A stretch of DNA of 64,000 nt, from assembly GCA_003696675.1 (NCBI GenBank), contig RFGH01000171.1, positions 1-64,000 of the forward strand. Direction: 5' to 3'. Below are positions 52,017 to 60,464 of this stretch, piece by piece. Within the stretch, counting starts at the first letter, position 1, and every line of letters starts with the position of its first letter. The DNA comes from Planctomycetota bacterium. Lineage in GTDB: Bacteria; Planctomycetota; Phycisphaerae; Phycisphaerales; UBA1924. The position numbers were made by a program, and so were the translations under genes. The notes beneath the pieces are model-generated. The model was not told the DNA's origin. It was given only the letters and a program-made list of their open reading frames with translations, and did no database searches.

Positions 52017-52612
52017 GCGCCGCCCCCTTCCCCATCGGCGTGCTCATCCCGGATGACACGCTCCCGAATGACTCTCGCTGGCGTGCCGAAGCACACACTC
52101 CGAGCAGGCAGATCGGAGAAGACGCTCGACCGCGCACCGACCACCGTGTCCTGGCCGATGGTGACGCCCGGCGCGACAAACACATCCGCGGCGACCCACG
52201 CGCCGGCGCCGATCGTGATCGGCTTGGGGGTCAGAGGACGCGAGGGACGCTCGAAATCATGCGTCGCGCCGCAGAGATAGCTGTACTGGCTCACGATCGC
52301 CCGCTCCCCCAGCGTGACCTTGGCCACACAATAGCAGTCGACATCGTCCGCAATGGTCGCGTACGGGCCCATGGTCAGGTTCCACGGCCCCCAGATCCGG
52401 GCACGCGGGTACACACGCGCGGTCGGGTGCACATCCGCACCGAATGCACGCAGCAGCAGGTTCCGCCAGCGGTGCGCGATCCGCGGAGACCACCGGAACA
52501 GCGACCCCTGCACAAGCCCCCACGCGACACGCGCGACGCGGTTGCCCAGCCCGTGCGGGCTGGTTCGGGCGCCCATCGCCCGCTGGCCGGAATGGAGCGT
52601 GCTCGCGGTCAT
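52013..52612 (-). CDS. Hexapeptide-repeat acyltransferase, WcaF-like
   Basis: A 199-residue left-handed beta-helix acyltransferase. Hexapeptide turns are visible in ADVHPTARVYPRARIWGPWNLTMGPYATIADDVDCY, then KPITIGAGAWVAADVFVAPGVTIGQDTVVGARSSVFSDLP, with the THDFE segment that carries the catalytic histidine in the WcaF group. It would transfer an acetyl group from acetyl-CoA to a sugar hydroxyl. A related enzyme is encoded at 54773. The ATG at 52612 overlaps the GT4 stop (ATGA). Confidence 0.9.
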   Translation of the reverse strand: MTASTLHSGQRAMGARTSPHGLGNRVARVAWGLVQGSLFRWSPRIAHRWRNLLLRAFGADVHPTARVYPRARIWGPWNLTMGPYATIADDVDCYCVAKVTLGERAIVSQYSYLCGATHDFERPSRPLTPKPITIGAGAWVAADVFVAPGVTIGQDTVVGARSSVFSDLPARSVCFGTPARVIRERVIRDEHADGEGGGA

Positions 52613-53787
52613 GGGCGGCCCGCCTTGTGGTCTTCCACCGCCTGCGTCAGATAGCGCACGGCGTGCTCGCCCGCGGCCTTCCAGTTCAGACGCTCGCCAT
52701 AGTCCGCCCACGCCGCCAGACTCAGCCGCCGGTAGGCCTCCTCATCTTTCCACAACGCCTCGATCTTGTCGGCCCAGACGGACGGCGGCGTGCTGATGTC
52801 GAACAGGTGCCCGTTCACCCCCTCATGAACGACGCTCGGCACGCCGCCCGTGGTCGTCGCGATCACGGGAAGCCCGGCGCTCGACGCCTCATTGAAGACG
52901 ATGGGCGTGCAATCCGCCCGTGTGGGAAGGATCATGAAATGAGACTCATCGAGCAACTGCCCAATCCGGCGCATGCCCTCCTCGGTCGACTTGCGGATGA
53001 ACCCGAGCGACTTGGCGAACGCCGGCAGCACCGTTCCTTCCGGCGGCGAGGCGCCCACCAGGTCGAGCCTGACCGGCAGGCCACGCCGATGCAGCTCTTC
53101 ACCCACCGCCAGCGCGATGTCACCGCCCTTCCGCTCCCACTGCACACCGAGGAACAGCAGCCGCAGCACATCGCGCCGCCGGGCGTTGATCACCCTGATG
53201 ATCTCCTCGCGGCGGCGTTCGTAGGGAACATTCGCGCCCAGGCTGATCACCTCGATCTTGGCCGGGTCGAACCCGTACACCTCGCTGGCGCTCTTCGCCG
53301 CCCACTCGCTCGAGAAAATCGCCCGGTAGCACCGGCTGAACAACGCCCGCTCGCCCGCGTGCCCGTCGCGGATCGACCGAGGTGAGACATTTGTGAACGC
53401 GTCGTAGTAATCCAAGAGCGAAGCGAAGGTCGCGTCTGTCCACACGACCGACGGCACCTTCAGATCCGCGTAGGCCAGAGGAAGCCCGCCCGGACCGAGC
53501 ACGATGTCCACATCCATGCCCGCGATGATCCGCTCGACCTGCCGCCCGTAATACCGTAAAAAACCGCGGTCACGCTGCGGATGGTCCTTGTATCCGCGGA
53601 TTTTCTGGTTCCACAGATACTTGATCACATTTACCGGGTGATACAGCTTCTTCAGCGGCCCGACCAGCGTCACTTCCGCGCCGGCGTCCGACAACGCCTT
53701 GTGCATGTGATAGCCCGTGCCGGACCACTGCGTGATGTCCATCGGGTCGTAGTACGCGACATATGCGATCCGCAGTGGTCGGCTCAT
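52609..53787 (-). CDS. Glycosyltransferase family 4
   Basis: A 392-residue GT-B glycosyltransferase. The N-terminus is RPLRIAYVAYYDPMDITQWSGTGYHMHKALSDAGAEVTLVG; the donor domain shows LRLLFLGVQWERKGGDIALAVGEELHRRGLPVRLDLVGASPP and MILPTRADCTPIVFNEASSAGLPVIATTTGGVPSVV with the E-x7-E motif. GT4 enzymes with this start occur in capsule and exopolysaccharide loci. The donor sugar is unknown. The ATG at 53787 overlaps the pyruvyltransferase stop (ATGA), continuing the chain of coupled genes. Confidence 0.9.
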   Translation of the reverse strand: MSRPLRIAYVAYYDPMDITQWSGTGYHMHKALSDAGAEVTLVGPLKKLYHPVNVIKYLWNQKIRGYKDHPQRDRGFLRYYGRQVERIIAGMDVDIVLGPGGLPLAYADLKVPSVVWTDATFASLLDYYDAFTNVSPRSIRDGHAGERALFSRCYRAIFSSEWAAKSASEVYGFDPAKIEVISLGANVPYERRREEIIRVINARRRDVLRLLFLGVQWERKGGDIALAVGEELHRRGLPVRLDLVGASPPEGTVLPAFAKSLGFIRKSTEEGMRRIGQLLDESHFMILPTRADCTPIVFNEASSAGLPVIATTTGGVPSVVHEGVNGHLFDISTPPSVWADKIEALWKDEEAYRRLSLAAWADYGERLNWKAAGEHAVRYLTQAVEDHKAGRP

Positions 53788-54776
53788 GCGGGTGTGCCCT
53801 CCAGGGCGGGCTCGATGACGCGGCACTCGCGGTCGACGAGGGTGACATTGGGTAGCTCATCGAGGCTCTGCTCGTAGACACCAACGATCTTGTAGTGCGA
53901 GCCCTGGACGAGGTAAGTCGGCTTGCCTAGCAGCCCGCCGAGCACCCCGACATGCATACGGCTGGTGAAGACGACGCCGGACTCGGCGATCAGCCGCGCA
54001 TACCCGTCAAAGTTGGTGTAGCGCCGCCGGGCGATGTCGGCTGCGAGCACGGGCAGCGACACCTTGTCCGGGTACTCGTGCTCGACCATCTTCCGGGCGG
54101 CCCGCGCAAAGGGGGTGAGCGGGCGCCGCCTGGCCCGGTGGCGTTCGATAAGGTTGACCACGGGCTGTGTTAGCGCGGCCGGCGTGCGACGGTAGACGGT
54201 GCTCGCCAGTGAGCCTGACACGCTGGCCGGCTGGCTGTCGGTCCCGGCGGTCGAGCGTTCGTGGTCAGCACGCTCCACGACGAGCAGGTGGCGCTCGCGG
54301 GCACGCTCGCGCAAACGCTTGATCCAGCCCGATCCGCGGAGCCAGAACGCCATGTCGTCGTCCAGCCCGAGCCTCACTTCGACGGGGAACTTCTTGCCCT
54401 GCAGGTGACGCAGGCTGTAGCGCTCCCGGCAGAAGAGGTGGGCGGGCGCGCGCCGTCCCGCGAACGCCGCCTCGAAGGCGCCGGGCTTGAACAGGTAGGT
54501 GCTCGGGAGCACGACGAGGGGGGTGTCGGGGAACCGCTCGGAGTGCGAGCGGATCTGCTCGATCGCCATCGGCCAGAAGTCGCTCTTGAAGCTCCCGTTG
54601 ATCAGGATCAACTCCGCCCTGTCGGGAGTGTCGACCCGTTCGAGCTCGAGACGGTCGAGAGCGCGCTCGGCGCCGCGCATGATGAGGTCGTCGCCGTTGT
54701 TGCCGGCGACGGCTTCGAGGTAGACGGGTCTTCCCCGGTATGGACGCAGCGCGGTGCGCAGATCGGTCGGCTTCAT
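53784..54776 (-). CDS. Polysaccharide pyruvyl transferase family protein
   Basis: A 330-residue protein of the PS_pyruv_trans family, which attaches ketal-linked pyruvate from phosphoenolpyruvate to sugars and so adds negative charge. Family landmarks are the N-terminal VYLEAVAGNNGDDLIMRGAERAL, the central LVVLPSTYLFKPG with CRERYSLRHL, and the C-terminal ESGVVFTSRMHVGVLGGLLGKPTYLV with the conserved S-R-x-H. The ATG at 54776 overlaps the acyltransferase stop (ATGA). The long track ORF upstream of it is a shadow of the acyltransferase gene. Confidence 0.88.
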   Translation of the reverse strand: MKPTDLRTALRPYRGRPVYLEAVAGNNGDDLIMRGAERALDRLELERVDTPDRAELILINGSFKSDFWPMAIEQIRSHSERFPDTPLVVLPSTYLFKPGAFEAAFAGRRAPAHLFCRERYSLRHLQGKKFPVEVRLGLDDDMAFWLRGSGWIKRLRERARERHLLVVERADHERSTAGTDSQPASVSGSLASTVYRRTPAALTQPVVNLIERHRARRRPLTPFARAARKMVEHEYPDKVSLPVLAADIARRRYTNFDGYARLIAESGVVFTSRMHVGVLGGLLGKPTYLVQGSHYKIVGVYEQSLDELPNVTLVDRECRVIEPALEGTPA

Positions 54777-55453
54777 CGGTTCTCCTCCATTGGGTCCAGA
54801 CGAGTCCCCGTCGCCCTGTCGACCAGCGGCCGACCCCGCACCGGTCTCGCAGGGCTTCCCACGCACACCGTCCAAGCCGGCAGGTCCTTGACCACATTCG
54901 ACCGCGCCCCGACCACCACCCCGTCCGCGATCGTCACCCCGGGCGCGACATACACATCCGTCGCCACCCAGCACCGCTCGCCGATCGTGATCGGAACGCG
55001 ACGCAGCGGGAAGTCCGTGTCCGTGTAGTCGTGCGTGCCGGCGCACAGATGGGCGTACTGGCTCACCACGCTGTGGGCACCGATGCGGATCCGCCCCAGG
55101 CTGTAGAGCCGGGCGTGATCCCCGATCTGCACCCCTTCACCCAGTTCGATGTTCCACGGCACCTCGATACGGACGGTCCGACGCAGCACCTGCGGCCGCC
55201 CGTGCACCGTGGCCCCGAAACACCTCAGCAGCCACGCCCGGAATCCGTCCGCCCGCTTCGGAGAAAACCGGAACACCGTCGACTCCACCAGCACCCACAG
55301 CGCCCGCCCGGCCTTTTCCTTCCTGGAGAACCACCCCGCCACCGTCCCGGGCGGAAAATACCCGAGTTCTCGGACCGCATACGCCACCCCGTCGCCCGCC
55401 ATCGATGCCCGCTCGTCGGCGCGGTCCGGAATGGCATCGGTCGTGGCGTGCAT
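54773..55453 (-). CDS. Hexapeptide-repeat acyltransferase, WcaF-like, first gene of the operon
   Basis: A 226-residue left-handed beta-helix acyltransferase related to the one at 52013. It has NIELGEGVQIGDHARLYSLGRIRIGAHSVVSQYAHLCAGTHDYTDTDFPLRRVPITIGERCWVATDVYVAPGVTIADGVVVGARSNVVKDLPAWTVCVGSPARPV. THDY carries the likely catalytic histidine. The start is uncertain: the ATG at 55453 (MHATTDAIPDR) is chosen, with 55402 as an alternative; the track ORF to 55666 enters the divergent spacer. It probably heads the ten-gene overlapping operon running to 45136. Confidence 0.85.
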   Translation of the reverse strand: MHATTDAIPDRADERASMAGDGVAYAVRELGYFPPGTVAGWFSRKEKAGRALWVLVESTVFRFSPKRADGFRAWLLRCFGATVHGRPQVLRRTVRIEVPWNIELGEGVQIGDHARLYSLGRIRIGAHSVVSQYAHLCAGTHDYTDTDFPLRRVPITIGERCWVATDVYVAPGVTIADGVVVGARSNVVKDLPAWTVCVGSPARPVRGRPLVDRATGTRLDPMEENR

Positions 55454-55706
55454 CTTCAGGCTCGATTTCGAGATCGCCCCGGCGACCCCGGAGGGACGGA
55501 AACAGTAGTAGTCCGGACACTTACACGCTCGGACCGCGTGACGGGCGAGGAAATTGCCCGCCCGGAGGTTGGTATCGGCTCTCGGCAGGCCCGGATTGGG
55601 CCGATCAGGCGAAACAGGTCGGGCGTCCGGCGTTGAATCGACCGCCCGACAGCCGTACTTTCTCAACCCGCCCGCGGTTCGGGCGGATCACGCGCGGAGC
55701 CGCACC

Positions 55707-56975
55707 GTGACCAAGCCCAGGGTCGTTCTCGTCAACCAGTACTGCTACCCCGATGTTGCCTCGACCGGGCACCTCATCCACACCCTCGCCCACGAGCTCG
55801 CCCGCGACCACGGCTTCGAGGTCGAGGTCATCACCACCCAGCCCTCCTACGGCGACAAGGACACCTGGGTCGATCTCCCTAGCGTCGTCCGAGAGGACGG
55901 CGTCACTTTCCGCCGCGTCTGGGTCCCCCGCGTCAGCAAGAACATCCTCGCCGGTCGGGCCATCAAGGATCTGACCTTCCTCATCCAGCTCCAGCTGCGG
56001 GCCCTCTTCGGGCGTCAGCGGGGCACGGTCTACCTCTACACCACCGCCCCTCCCTATGGAGCCTTCGTGGGCGCGGTCTGCCGCCTGCTCCGCCGCCAGA
56101 CCTATTGCACCCTGCTGTACGACTCCTACCCCCACCTGGGCGTCTGGGTCGGTACCTTCAGGAAGGGCGGGCTGATCGAGCGCGTCTGGCACTGGGTCAA
56201 CCGGCGCATGTACAAAGGGGCCTCCCGCTGCATCGTGCTGTGCAAGGCCGCCGCCAGACTGCTCGAATCCAACTACCCCATCGACCCCGCCAAGATCCGC
56301 CCCATCCCCAACTGGGCCGACGGCGACAAGCTCTTCCCCATCCCCAAGAAGGACACCAACTTCGCCAAGGCCCACGGCCTCGCAGAGACTTTCACCCTGC
56401 TCTATTCGGGCAACATGGGGCTTTACTACGAGTTCGACACCGTCCTCAAAGCCGCCGAGATCCTCAAGGACGAACCCTTCCGCCTCGTCCTCGTCGGGGG
56501 CGGCGGCAAGAAAGCCTGGTGCGAAGAACAAGTCCGCCAGCGCGGGCTCACCAACACCATCGTCCTGCCCTACCAGCCCTTCGAGACCCTGAACGACTCG
56601 CTCAACGCCTGCGACGCATCGCTCGTCACCATCGCCAAGGGCATCGAGGGCATCAGCTTCCCCAGCAAGCTCTACACCTCGCTGGCCGTCGGAAAAGCCA
56701 TCGTCGCCATCTCCGAGCCCAACTCCGAGCTTCGCGACATCGTGACCGATTCTTCCTGCGGCGTGTGGGCCGAACTCGGGGACGCCGAAGGCCTCGCCGA
56801 GCTGCTCCGCGGCATGATGCGTGACCCCGCCCGCACCGAGTCCATGGGCGCCGCCGCCCGCGAACTCTTCGAGCAGCGTTACACCCGCCAGGTCTGCGCC
56901 GCCCAATACGCGGCCGTCCTCCGCGAAGCCGGCGAGCAAGCCGGCGTCTTCCAGCCAGCCGGGGCCACCCCATGA
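55707..56975 (+). CDS. Glycosyltransferase family 4, WcaI/WbuB-like
   Basis: A 422-residue GT-B glycosyltransferase. The start KPRVVLVNQYCYPDVASTGHLIHTLAHELARDHGFEVEVITTQPSY is typical of the WcaI/WbuB branch of colanic acid and O-antigen clusters. The donor domain has LLYSGNMGLYYEFDTVLKAAEIL and SLVTIAKGIEGISFPSKLYTSLAVGKAIVAI. The start is a GTG at 55707 with GGAG eight bases upstream; the track ORF extends into the divergent spacer. It is the first gene of a plus-strand trio divergent from the ten-gene operon. Confidence 0.9.
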   Translation: MTKPRVVLVNQYCYPDVASTGHLIHTLAHELARDHGFEVEVITTQPSYGDKDTWVDLPSVVREDGVTFRRVWVPRVSKNILAGRAIKDLTFLIQLQLRALFGRQRGTVYLYTTAPPYGAFVGAVCRLLRRQTYCTLLYDSYPHLGVWVGTFRKGGLIERVWHWVNRRMYKGASRCIVLCKAAARLLESNYPIDPAKIRPIPNWADGDKLFPIPKKDTNFAKAHGLAETFTLLYSGNMGLYYEFDTVLKAAEILKDEPFRLVLVGGGGKKAWCEEQVRQRGLTNTIVLPYQPFETLNDSLNACDASLVTIAKGIEGISFPSKLYTSLAVGKAIVAISEPNSELRDIVTDSSCGVWAELGDAEGLAELLRGMMRDPARTESMGAAARELFEQRYTRQVCAAQYAAVLREAGEQAGVFQPAGATP

Positions 56976-57748
56976 CCGCCATCACCGACCGCCCCCTCCG
57001 CCTGCTCTTTGTCACCGAGGACGACCCCCTCTATGTCATCCGTTTCTTCGAGGTCTTCTTCGACGAATACCCCAAGGACCAGATCGAGATCGTTGGCGTC
57101 AGTGTGCAGGACGCCTTCCACGAGCCGATCTGGAAAACCGCCCGGCGGATGCTGCGGTTCTACGGACCGATCGATTTCATCCGACTCTGCTTCCGCTACA
57201 TCCGCGTGAAACTGCGGGGCGACTCCATCGCCAAACTCGCCGCCCGCAAGGGCCTGCCCGTCGTGCCGTGCGGTTCGGTCAACGACCCCGCCTACATCGC
57301 CAAAGCCCGCGAACTCCAGCCCGATGTCATCGCCTCCGTCGCCGCCCCCGAGATCTTCAAGAAGGAGATCATCGGTGTGCCCACGCTCCGAGCCATCAAC
57401 ATCCACTCCGGACGCCTGCCCGTCTACCGCGGCATGATGCCCAACTTCTGGCAGCTCCTCCACGGCGAGAAGCACGCCACCGTCACCGTCCACGAGATGG
57501 TCGAGAAGCTCGACGCCGGCGGCATCCTCGGCACCCTCGAATGGCCCCTCAAGCCGAAGGACTCGCTCGACCGCGTCATCACCGGCACCAAGCGGGACGG
57601 CGCCCGCCTCATGATCGATGTGCTGCTCAAAATGAAGCAGGGGTCCTGCGAGCCGGTCCCGCTCGACATGACCGAGAAGAAATATTTCTCCTTCCCCAAG
57701 CCCGCCGATGTCAAGGCCTTCCGCAAACGCGGACACCGGATGCTCTGA
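56972..57748 (+). CDS. Formyltransferase-family protein, probable sugar N-formyltransferase
   Basis: A 258-residue protein with the formyl_transf_N fold. The catalytic triad is present: Asn and His in AINIHSGRLPVYRGMMPNFWQLLHGEK and Asp in HEMVEKLDAGGILG. This matches methionyl-tRNA formyltransferase and the sugar N-formyltransferases, which use 10-formyl-tetrahydrofolate. It lacks the tRNA-binding C-terminal domain of Fmt, and it sits between a glycosyltransferase and a polysaccharide deacetylase, so an amino-sugar substrate is inferred. The ATG at 56972 overlaps the previous stop (ATGA). Confidence 0.83.
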   Translation: MTAITDRPLRLLFVTEDDPLYVIRFFEVFFDEYPKDQIEIVGVSVQDAFHEPIWKTARRMLRFYGPIDFIRLCFRYIRVKLRGDSIAKLAARKGLPVVPCGSVNDPAYIAKARELQPDVIASVAAPEIFKKEIIGVPTLRAINIHSGRLPVYRGMMPNFWQLLHGEKHATVTVHEMVEKLDAGGILGTLEWPLKPKDSLDRVITGTKRDGARLMIDVLLKMKQGSCEPVPLDMTEKKYFSFPKPADVKAFRKRGHRML

Positions 57749-57749
57749 C

Positions 57750-58610
57750 ATGACAAACTACCAGACATCCCGCGCCGCCATGTCCATCGATGTCGAAGAC
57801 TGGTTCCAGGTCGAGAACCTCAAGTCCGTCATCGCCCGCGACACATGGGACGAACGCGAACTCCGCGTCGAGCGCAACACCGACCGCATGCTCGAACTCA
57901 TGGACCGCCACGCCGTCAAGTGCACCTGCTTCATCCTCGGCTGGGTCGCCGAGAAGTGCCCCGCCCTGATCAAGCGCATCGCCGACGCCGGGCACGAGAT
58001 CGCCAGCCACGGCTACGGCCACGACCTCATCTACTCGCTCAGCCACGAGCAGTTCCGCCAGGACATGACCCGCGGCATCGGCATCGTCGAAGACCTCACC
58101 GGCGCCAAGGTCCGCGGCTACCGCGCCCCCTCGTTCTCCATCACCGACTGGGCCATCGACATCCTCCAGGAACTCGGTCTCACCTACGACTCCTCCGCCT
58201 TTCCCACCGTCGCCCACGACCGCTACGGCAAGCTCGCCAACATGGACTCGGGCAAGCCCATCGTTGAGATCCGCCCCGGCTTCCACGAGGTGTGCGTCTC
58301 CGTGCTCAAACTCGGCAAAAAGGGCATCCCCTGGGCCGGCGGCGGCTACTTCCGACTCTTCCCCTACCCCGTCTTCAAGCGCGGCGTGAAGAAGATCCTC
58401 AACACCGGCAGCCCCTATGTCTTCTACATCCACCCGTGGGAGATCGACCCAGGCCAACCGAAGATGGACGGCCTCAAACGCAGCCACCGCTTCCGCCACT
58501 ACAACAACCTCGACAAGTGCGACGCTCGATTCGACGACCTGCTCAAGTCCTTCCAATGGCGCCCGGTCGGCGACCTCCTCAACGACCATCTCGCGGCCAC
58601 CAACGACTGA
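57750..58610 (+). CDS. XrtA/PEP-CTERM system polysaccharide deacetylase (DUF3473)
   Basis: A 286-residue NodB-fold deacetylase of the exosortase-associated type. It shows AAMSIDVEDWFQVENLKSVIARDTWDERELRVERNTDRMLELMDRHAVKCTCFILGWVAEKCPALIKRI, metal-binding SHGYGHDLIYSL, GYRAPSFSIT, YDSSAFPTVAHDRYG, and the DUF3473 end FYIHPWEIDPGQPKMDGLKRSHRFRHYNN. Members are found next to exosortase genes in exopolysaccharide clusters. It would remove N-acetyl groups from the polymer. The ATG at 57750 follows the previous stop by one base. Its presence links this locus to the PEP-CTERM proteins elsewhere in the window. Confidence 0.92.
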   Translation: MTNYQTSRAAMSIDVEDWFQVENLKSVIARDTWDERELRVERNTDRMLELMDRHAVKCTCFILGWVAEKCPALIKRIADAGHEIASHGYGHDLIYSLSHEQFRQDMTRGIGIVEDLTGAKVRGYRAPSFSITDWAIDILQELGLTYDSSAFPTVAHDRYGKLANMDSGKPIVEIRPGFHEVCVSVLKLGKKGIPWAGGGYFRLFPYPVFKRGVKKILNTGSPYVFYIHPWEIDPGQPKMDGLKRSHRFRHYNNLDKCDARFDDLLKSFQWRPVGDLLNDHLAATND

Positions 58611-58620
58611 ACGCACAGGC

Positions 58621-58822
58621 CGCAGAGACCGCAGAACAGGATTTCAACGCGAAGCCCGCGAAGAACCCGAAGCGTCGCATGGTCCATGCACACCCCCGCT
58701 CCGCCCCCCGCGTCCTGAATCAGAAGTCACCGTTCGGAGCAAGTGTCCCGAGCATCCAAAGCCGCTTCGAGCCCTTCGCGCTCTTCGCGTTAACAATCTT
58801 CTCCCCCTCCGCGCCCTCTGCG
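58621..58822. repeat. Inverted pair of CGCAGAG/GCGAAG-type repeats in a convergent spacer
   Basis: The left arm (58621-58663) reads CGCAGAGACCGCAGA...AACGCGAAGCCCGCGAAG. The right arm (58774-58822), reversed, reads CGCAGAGGGCGCGGA...AACGCGAAGAGCGCGAAG. The arms are imperfect but colinear inverted copies enclosing about 110 bases. This looks like a miniature inverted-repeat element or two opposed dispersed repeats. It fills the spacer between the convergent deacetylase and 58849 genes. Confidence 0.6.
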
Positions 58823-58848
58823 TGATCTCTGCACATCTGCGTACCTCT

Positions 58849-60114
58849 TCACTCCTCCGGATCCGTCGTCCGCAGCGCCAACGCAAACTGAGATCCGTAG
58901 ATCGGATACTCGCTCGCCACCCGATACCCCCGCAGCCGCTCGCCGTCGAAGCCCAGCGACGAGCACACGAACTCCAGCAGCGACCGGTACCGCGGCACGT
59001 CCGACGAACCGAACCGCCGCAGACCCTGCCCCAGCGAATCGATCGACTCGAGCAGGTCCAACTGATCGATGTCCCGCGTCCGGTCGTTCACATCCGCCTG
59101 CCCGCGCACCGTCGTGTCATAGATCCGCAGCTCGGGCGTCTCGCCCAGGAACAGGTCCTCGTGCACCAGGATGTCGAACTGGCTCTTCCGCGCCGGGATG
59201 TTGATGTCGCTCGACGCCCACGCCCGCCGCCCGCGCGACCGCGGCACGAACCGCTGAATCTCCGCCCGGTTCACCTCGCAGGTCACCAGGTTCACCGCGA
59301 ACGACGATCCGAATCCCGGCTCGTCCAGCAGGTAGTGCGTCGCCTCCCCCGCGATCTCGGTCTTCAGACGCGGCACCGGGTCCGACGAGAACGCGCTCAC
59401 CACCGCCCCGTCCACCGAGTCCACCGGATCGCCCGACAAGTTCCGCGGCTGCCGCCCCGGCGCACCCTCCACCTGCCGCCGGCTCGTGAAGTGCAGCGGC
59501 ACGCCCGGGCGCAGCCGCCGCAGACCCACCACCGACTTGATCCACACGATGTCGATGCTCTTCCCGTCCGCATTGGGCCAGAACACCGCCGCCTCCGCGT
59601 ACACATCCGCCTCGACGCCTTTCAACTGGCTCATCGCCCGGTACGCCGCCTGCTTGCGCCGCAGCTCAAACTCCCGCCGCGCCTCGGGCACCCACGCGCT
59701 CAGGATCGCCTCCAGCGCGCTGCGGTCCCCGATGTCCGACCGGATCAACTCTTCAAACCGATCGATCGCCGCAGTCGCCTCCGCGATCATCTCGGGCGGC
59801 ACCCCCAGCTTCGCGCTCGCCTTGACCACCCGCCGCAGCGGCTCCGGCCCCGGCGCCCGGTGCACCACCGCCATCGCGTCCGGCGATCGCAGCGCCTTGA
59901 GCAGCCGCGACGCCAGCACCTTGTCCACCCCCAGCTGCCCCGCCAACTTCTGCGGCCCGGCATCCGACCCCGGCACCCGCTCGATCACCCGCGTCAGTCC
60001 CTTCAGCAGGGCATCGCCCGCTTCGGTGATCCGCACCTCGATCGACTCCATCGGACGGCCCGGGATGGTCCCCGTCGGCGGGTCGATCGGCGGGCTGGCG
60101 TCGGTTGGCGTCAT
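58849..60114 (-). CDS. Unrecognised 421-residue protein
   Basis: A cytoplasmic-looking protein without signal peptide or membrane helix. The N-terminal third has helix-turn-helix-like features, LAGQLGVDKVLASRLLKALRSPDAMAVVHRAPGPEPLRRVVKASAKLGVPPEMIAEATAAIDRFEELI, which could be a DNA-binding winged helix. The rest is mixed alpha/beta: ADVYAEAAVFWPNADGKSIDIVWIKSVVGLRRLRPGVPLHFTSRR, then SSDINIPARKSQFDILVHEDLFLGETPELRIYDTTVRG. It resembles a ligand- or effector-binding domain. GGGAG precedes the ATG at 60114. It is monocistronic. A regulator is one possibility, but I assign no function. Confidence 0.72.
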   Translation of the reverse strand: MTPTDASPPIDPPTGTIPGRPMESIEVRITEAGDALLKGLTRVIERVPGSDAGPQKLAGQLGVDKVLASRLLKALRSPDAMAVVHRAPGPEPLRRVVKASAKLGVPPEMIAEATAAIDRFEELIRSDIGDRSALEAILSAWVPEARREFELRRKQAAYRAMSQLKGVEADVYAEAAVFWPNADGKSIDIVWIKSVVGLRRLRPGVPLHFTSRRQVEGAPGRQPRNLSGDPVDSVDGAVVSAFSSDPVPRLKTEIAGEATHYLLDEPGFGSSFAVNLVTCEVNRAEIQRFVPRSRGRRAWASSDINIPARKSQFDILVHEDLFLGETPELRIYDTTVRGQADVNDRTRDIDQLDLLESIDSLGQGLRRFGSSDVPRYRSLLEFVCSSLGFDGERLRGYRVASEYPIYGSQFALALRTTDPEE

Positions 60115-60464
60115 AAGGCTCCCGGGTCTCGGGGGGATGAATCACAGAAAAGCCGGCGAGGCACTCGGTGGGAGAAAACCCCCGTCCGAAGCCCGAAATC
60201 GCCCGCGGGGGGCACCCTCCACCCTGAAGCCTACCCGATCCGCCCACCCCGCACAAGATTTCTGACGAGTTTCACGGAAACTTCGTTGCAACGCACGCCC
60301 CGCCCCGGTACAACGAACCCAGACAGGAGCGAGCGGGCGTGCGCCCGCCGGACACAAACCGCGGGAATCCCAACAAACCGCCCGCGACCGACCCCTCGGC
60401 GGACCCGATCGGCCCACCCGGCCGAACCGACCAGGCTCGGAGACTTTGAGAGAAGGAGAAACGC
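60115..60464. other. Divergent spacer upstream of the laminin-like PEP-CTERM gene
   Basis: About 350 bases with no supported coding frame. It holds the probable promoter at 60286-60314 and the promoter side of the 58849 gene. Confidence 0.6.
60286..60314 (+). promoter_or_regulatory. Candidate sigma70-type promoter
   Basis: TTGCAA (60286-60291) and TACAAC (60309-60314) with exactly 17 bases between. It would give a leader of about 145 bases before the ATG at 60465. Confidence 0.5.

Noticed and set aside
55605-56939. 444-residue minus-strand ORF opposite the WcaI-like gene
   Set aside because: Acidic Gly/Val-rich antisense shadow; the plus-strand GT4 motifs are clear.
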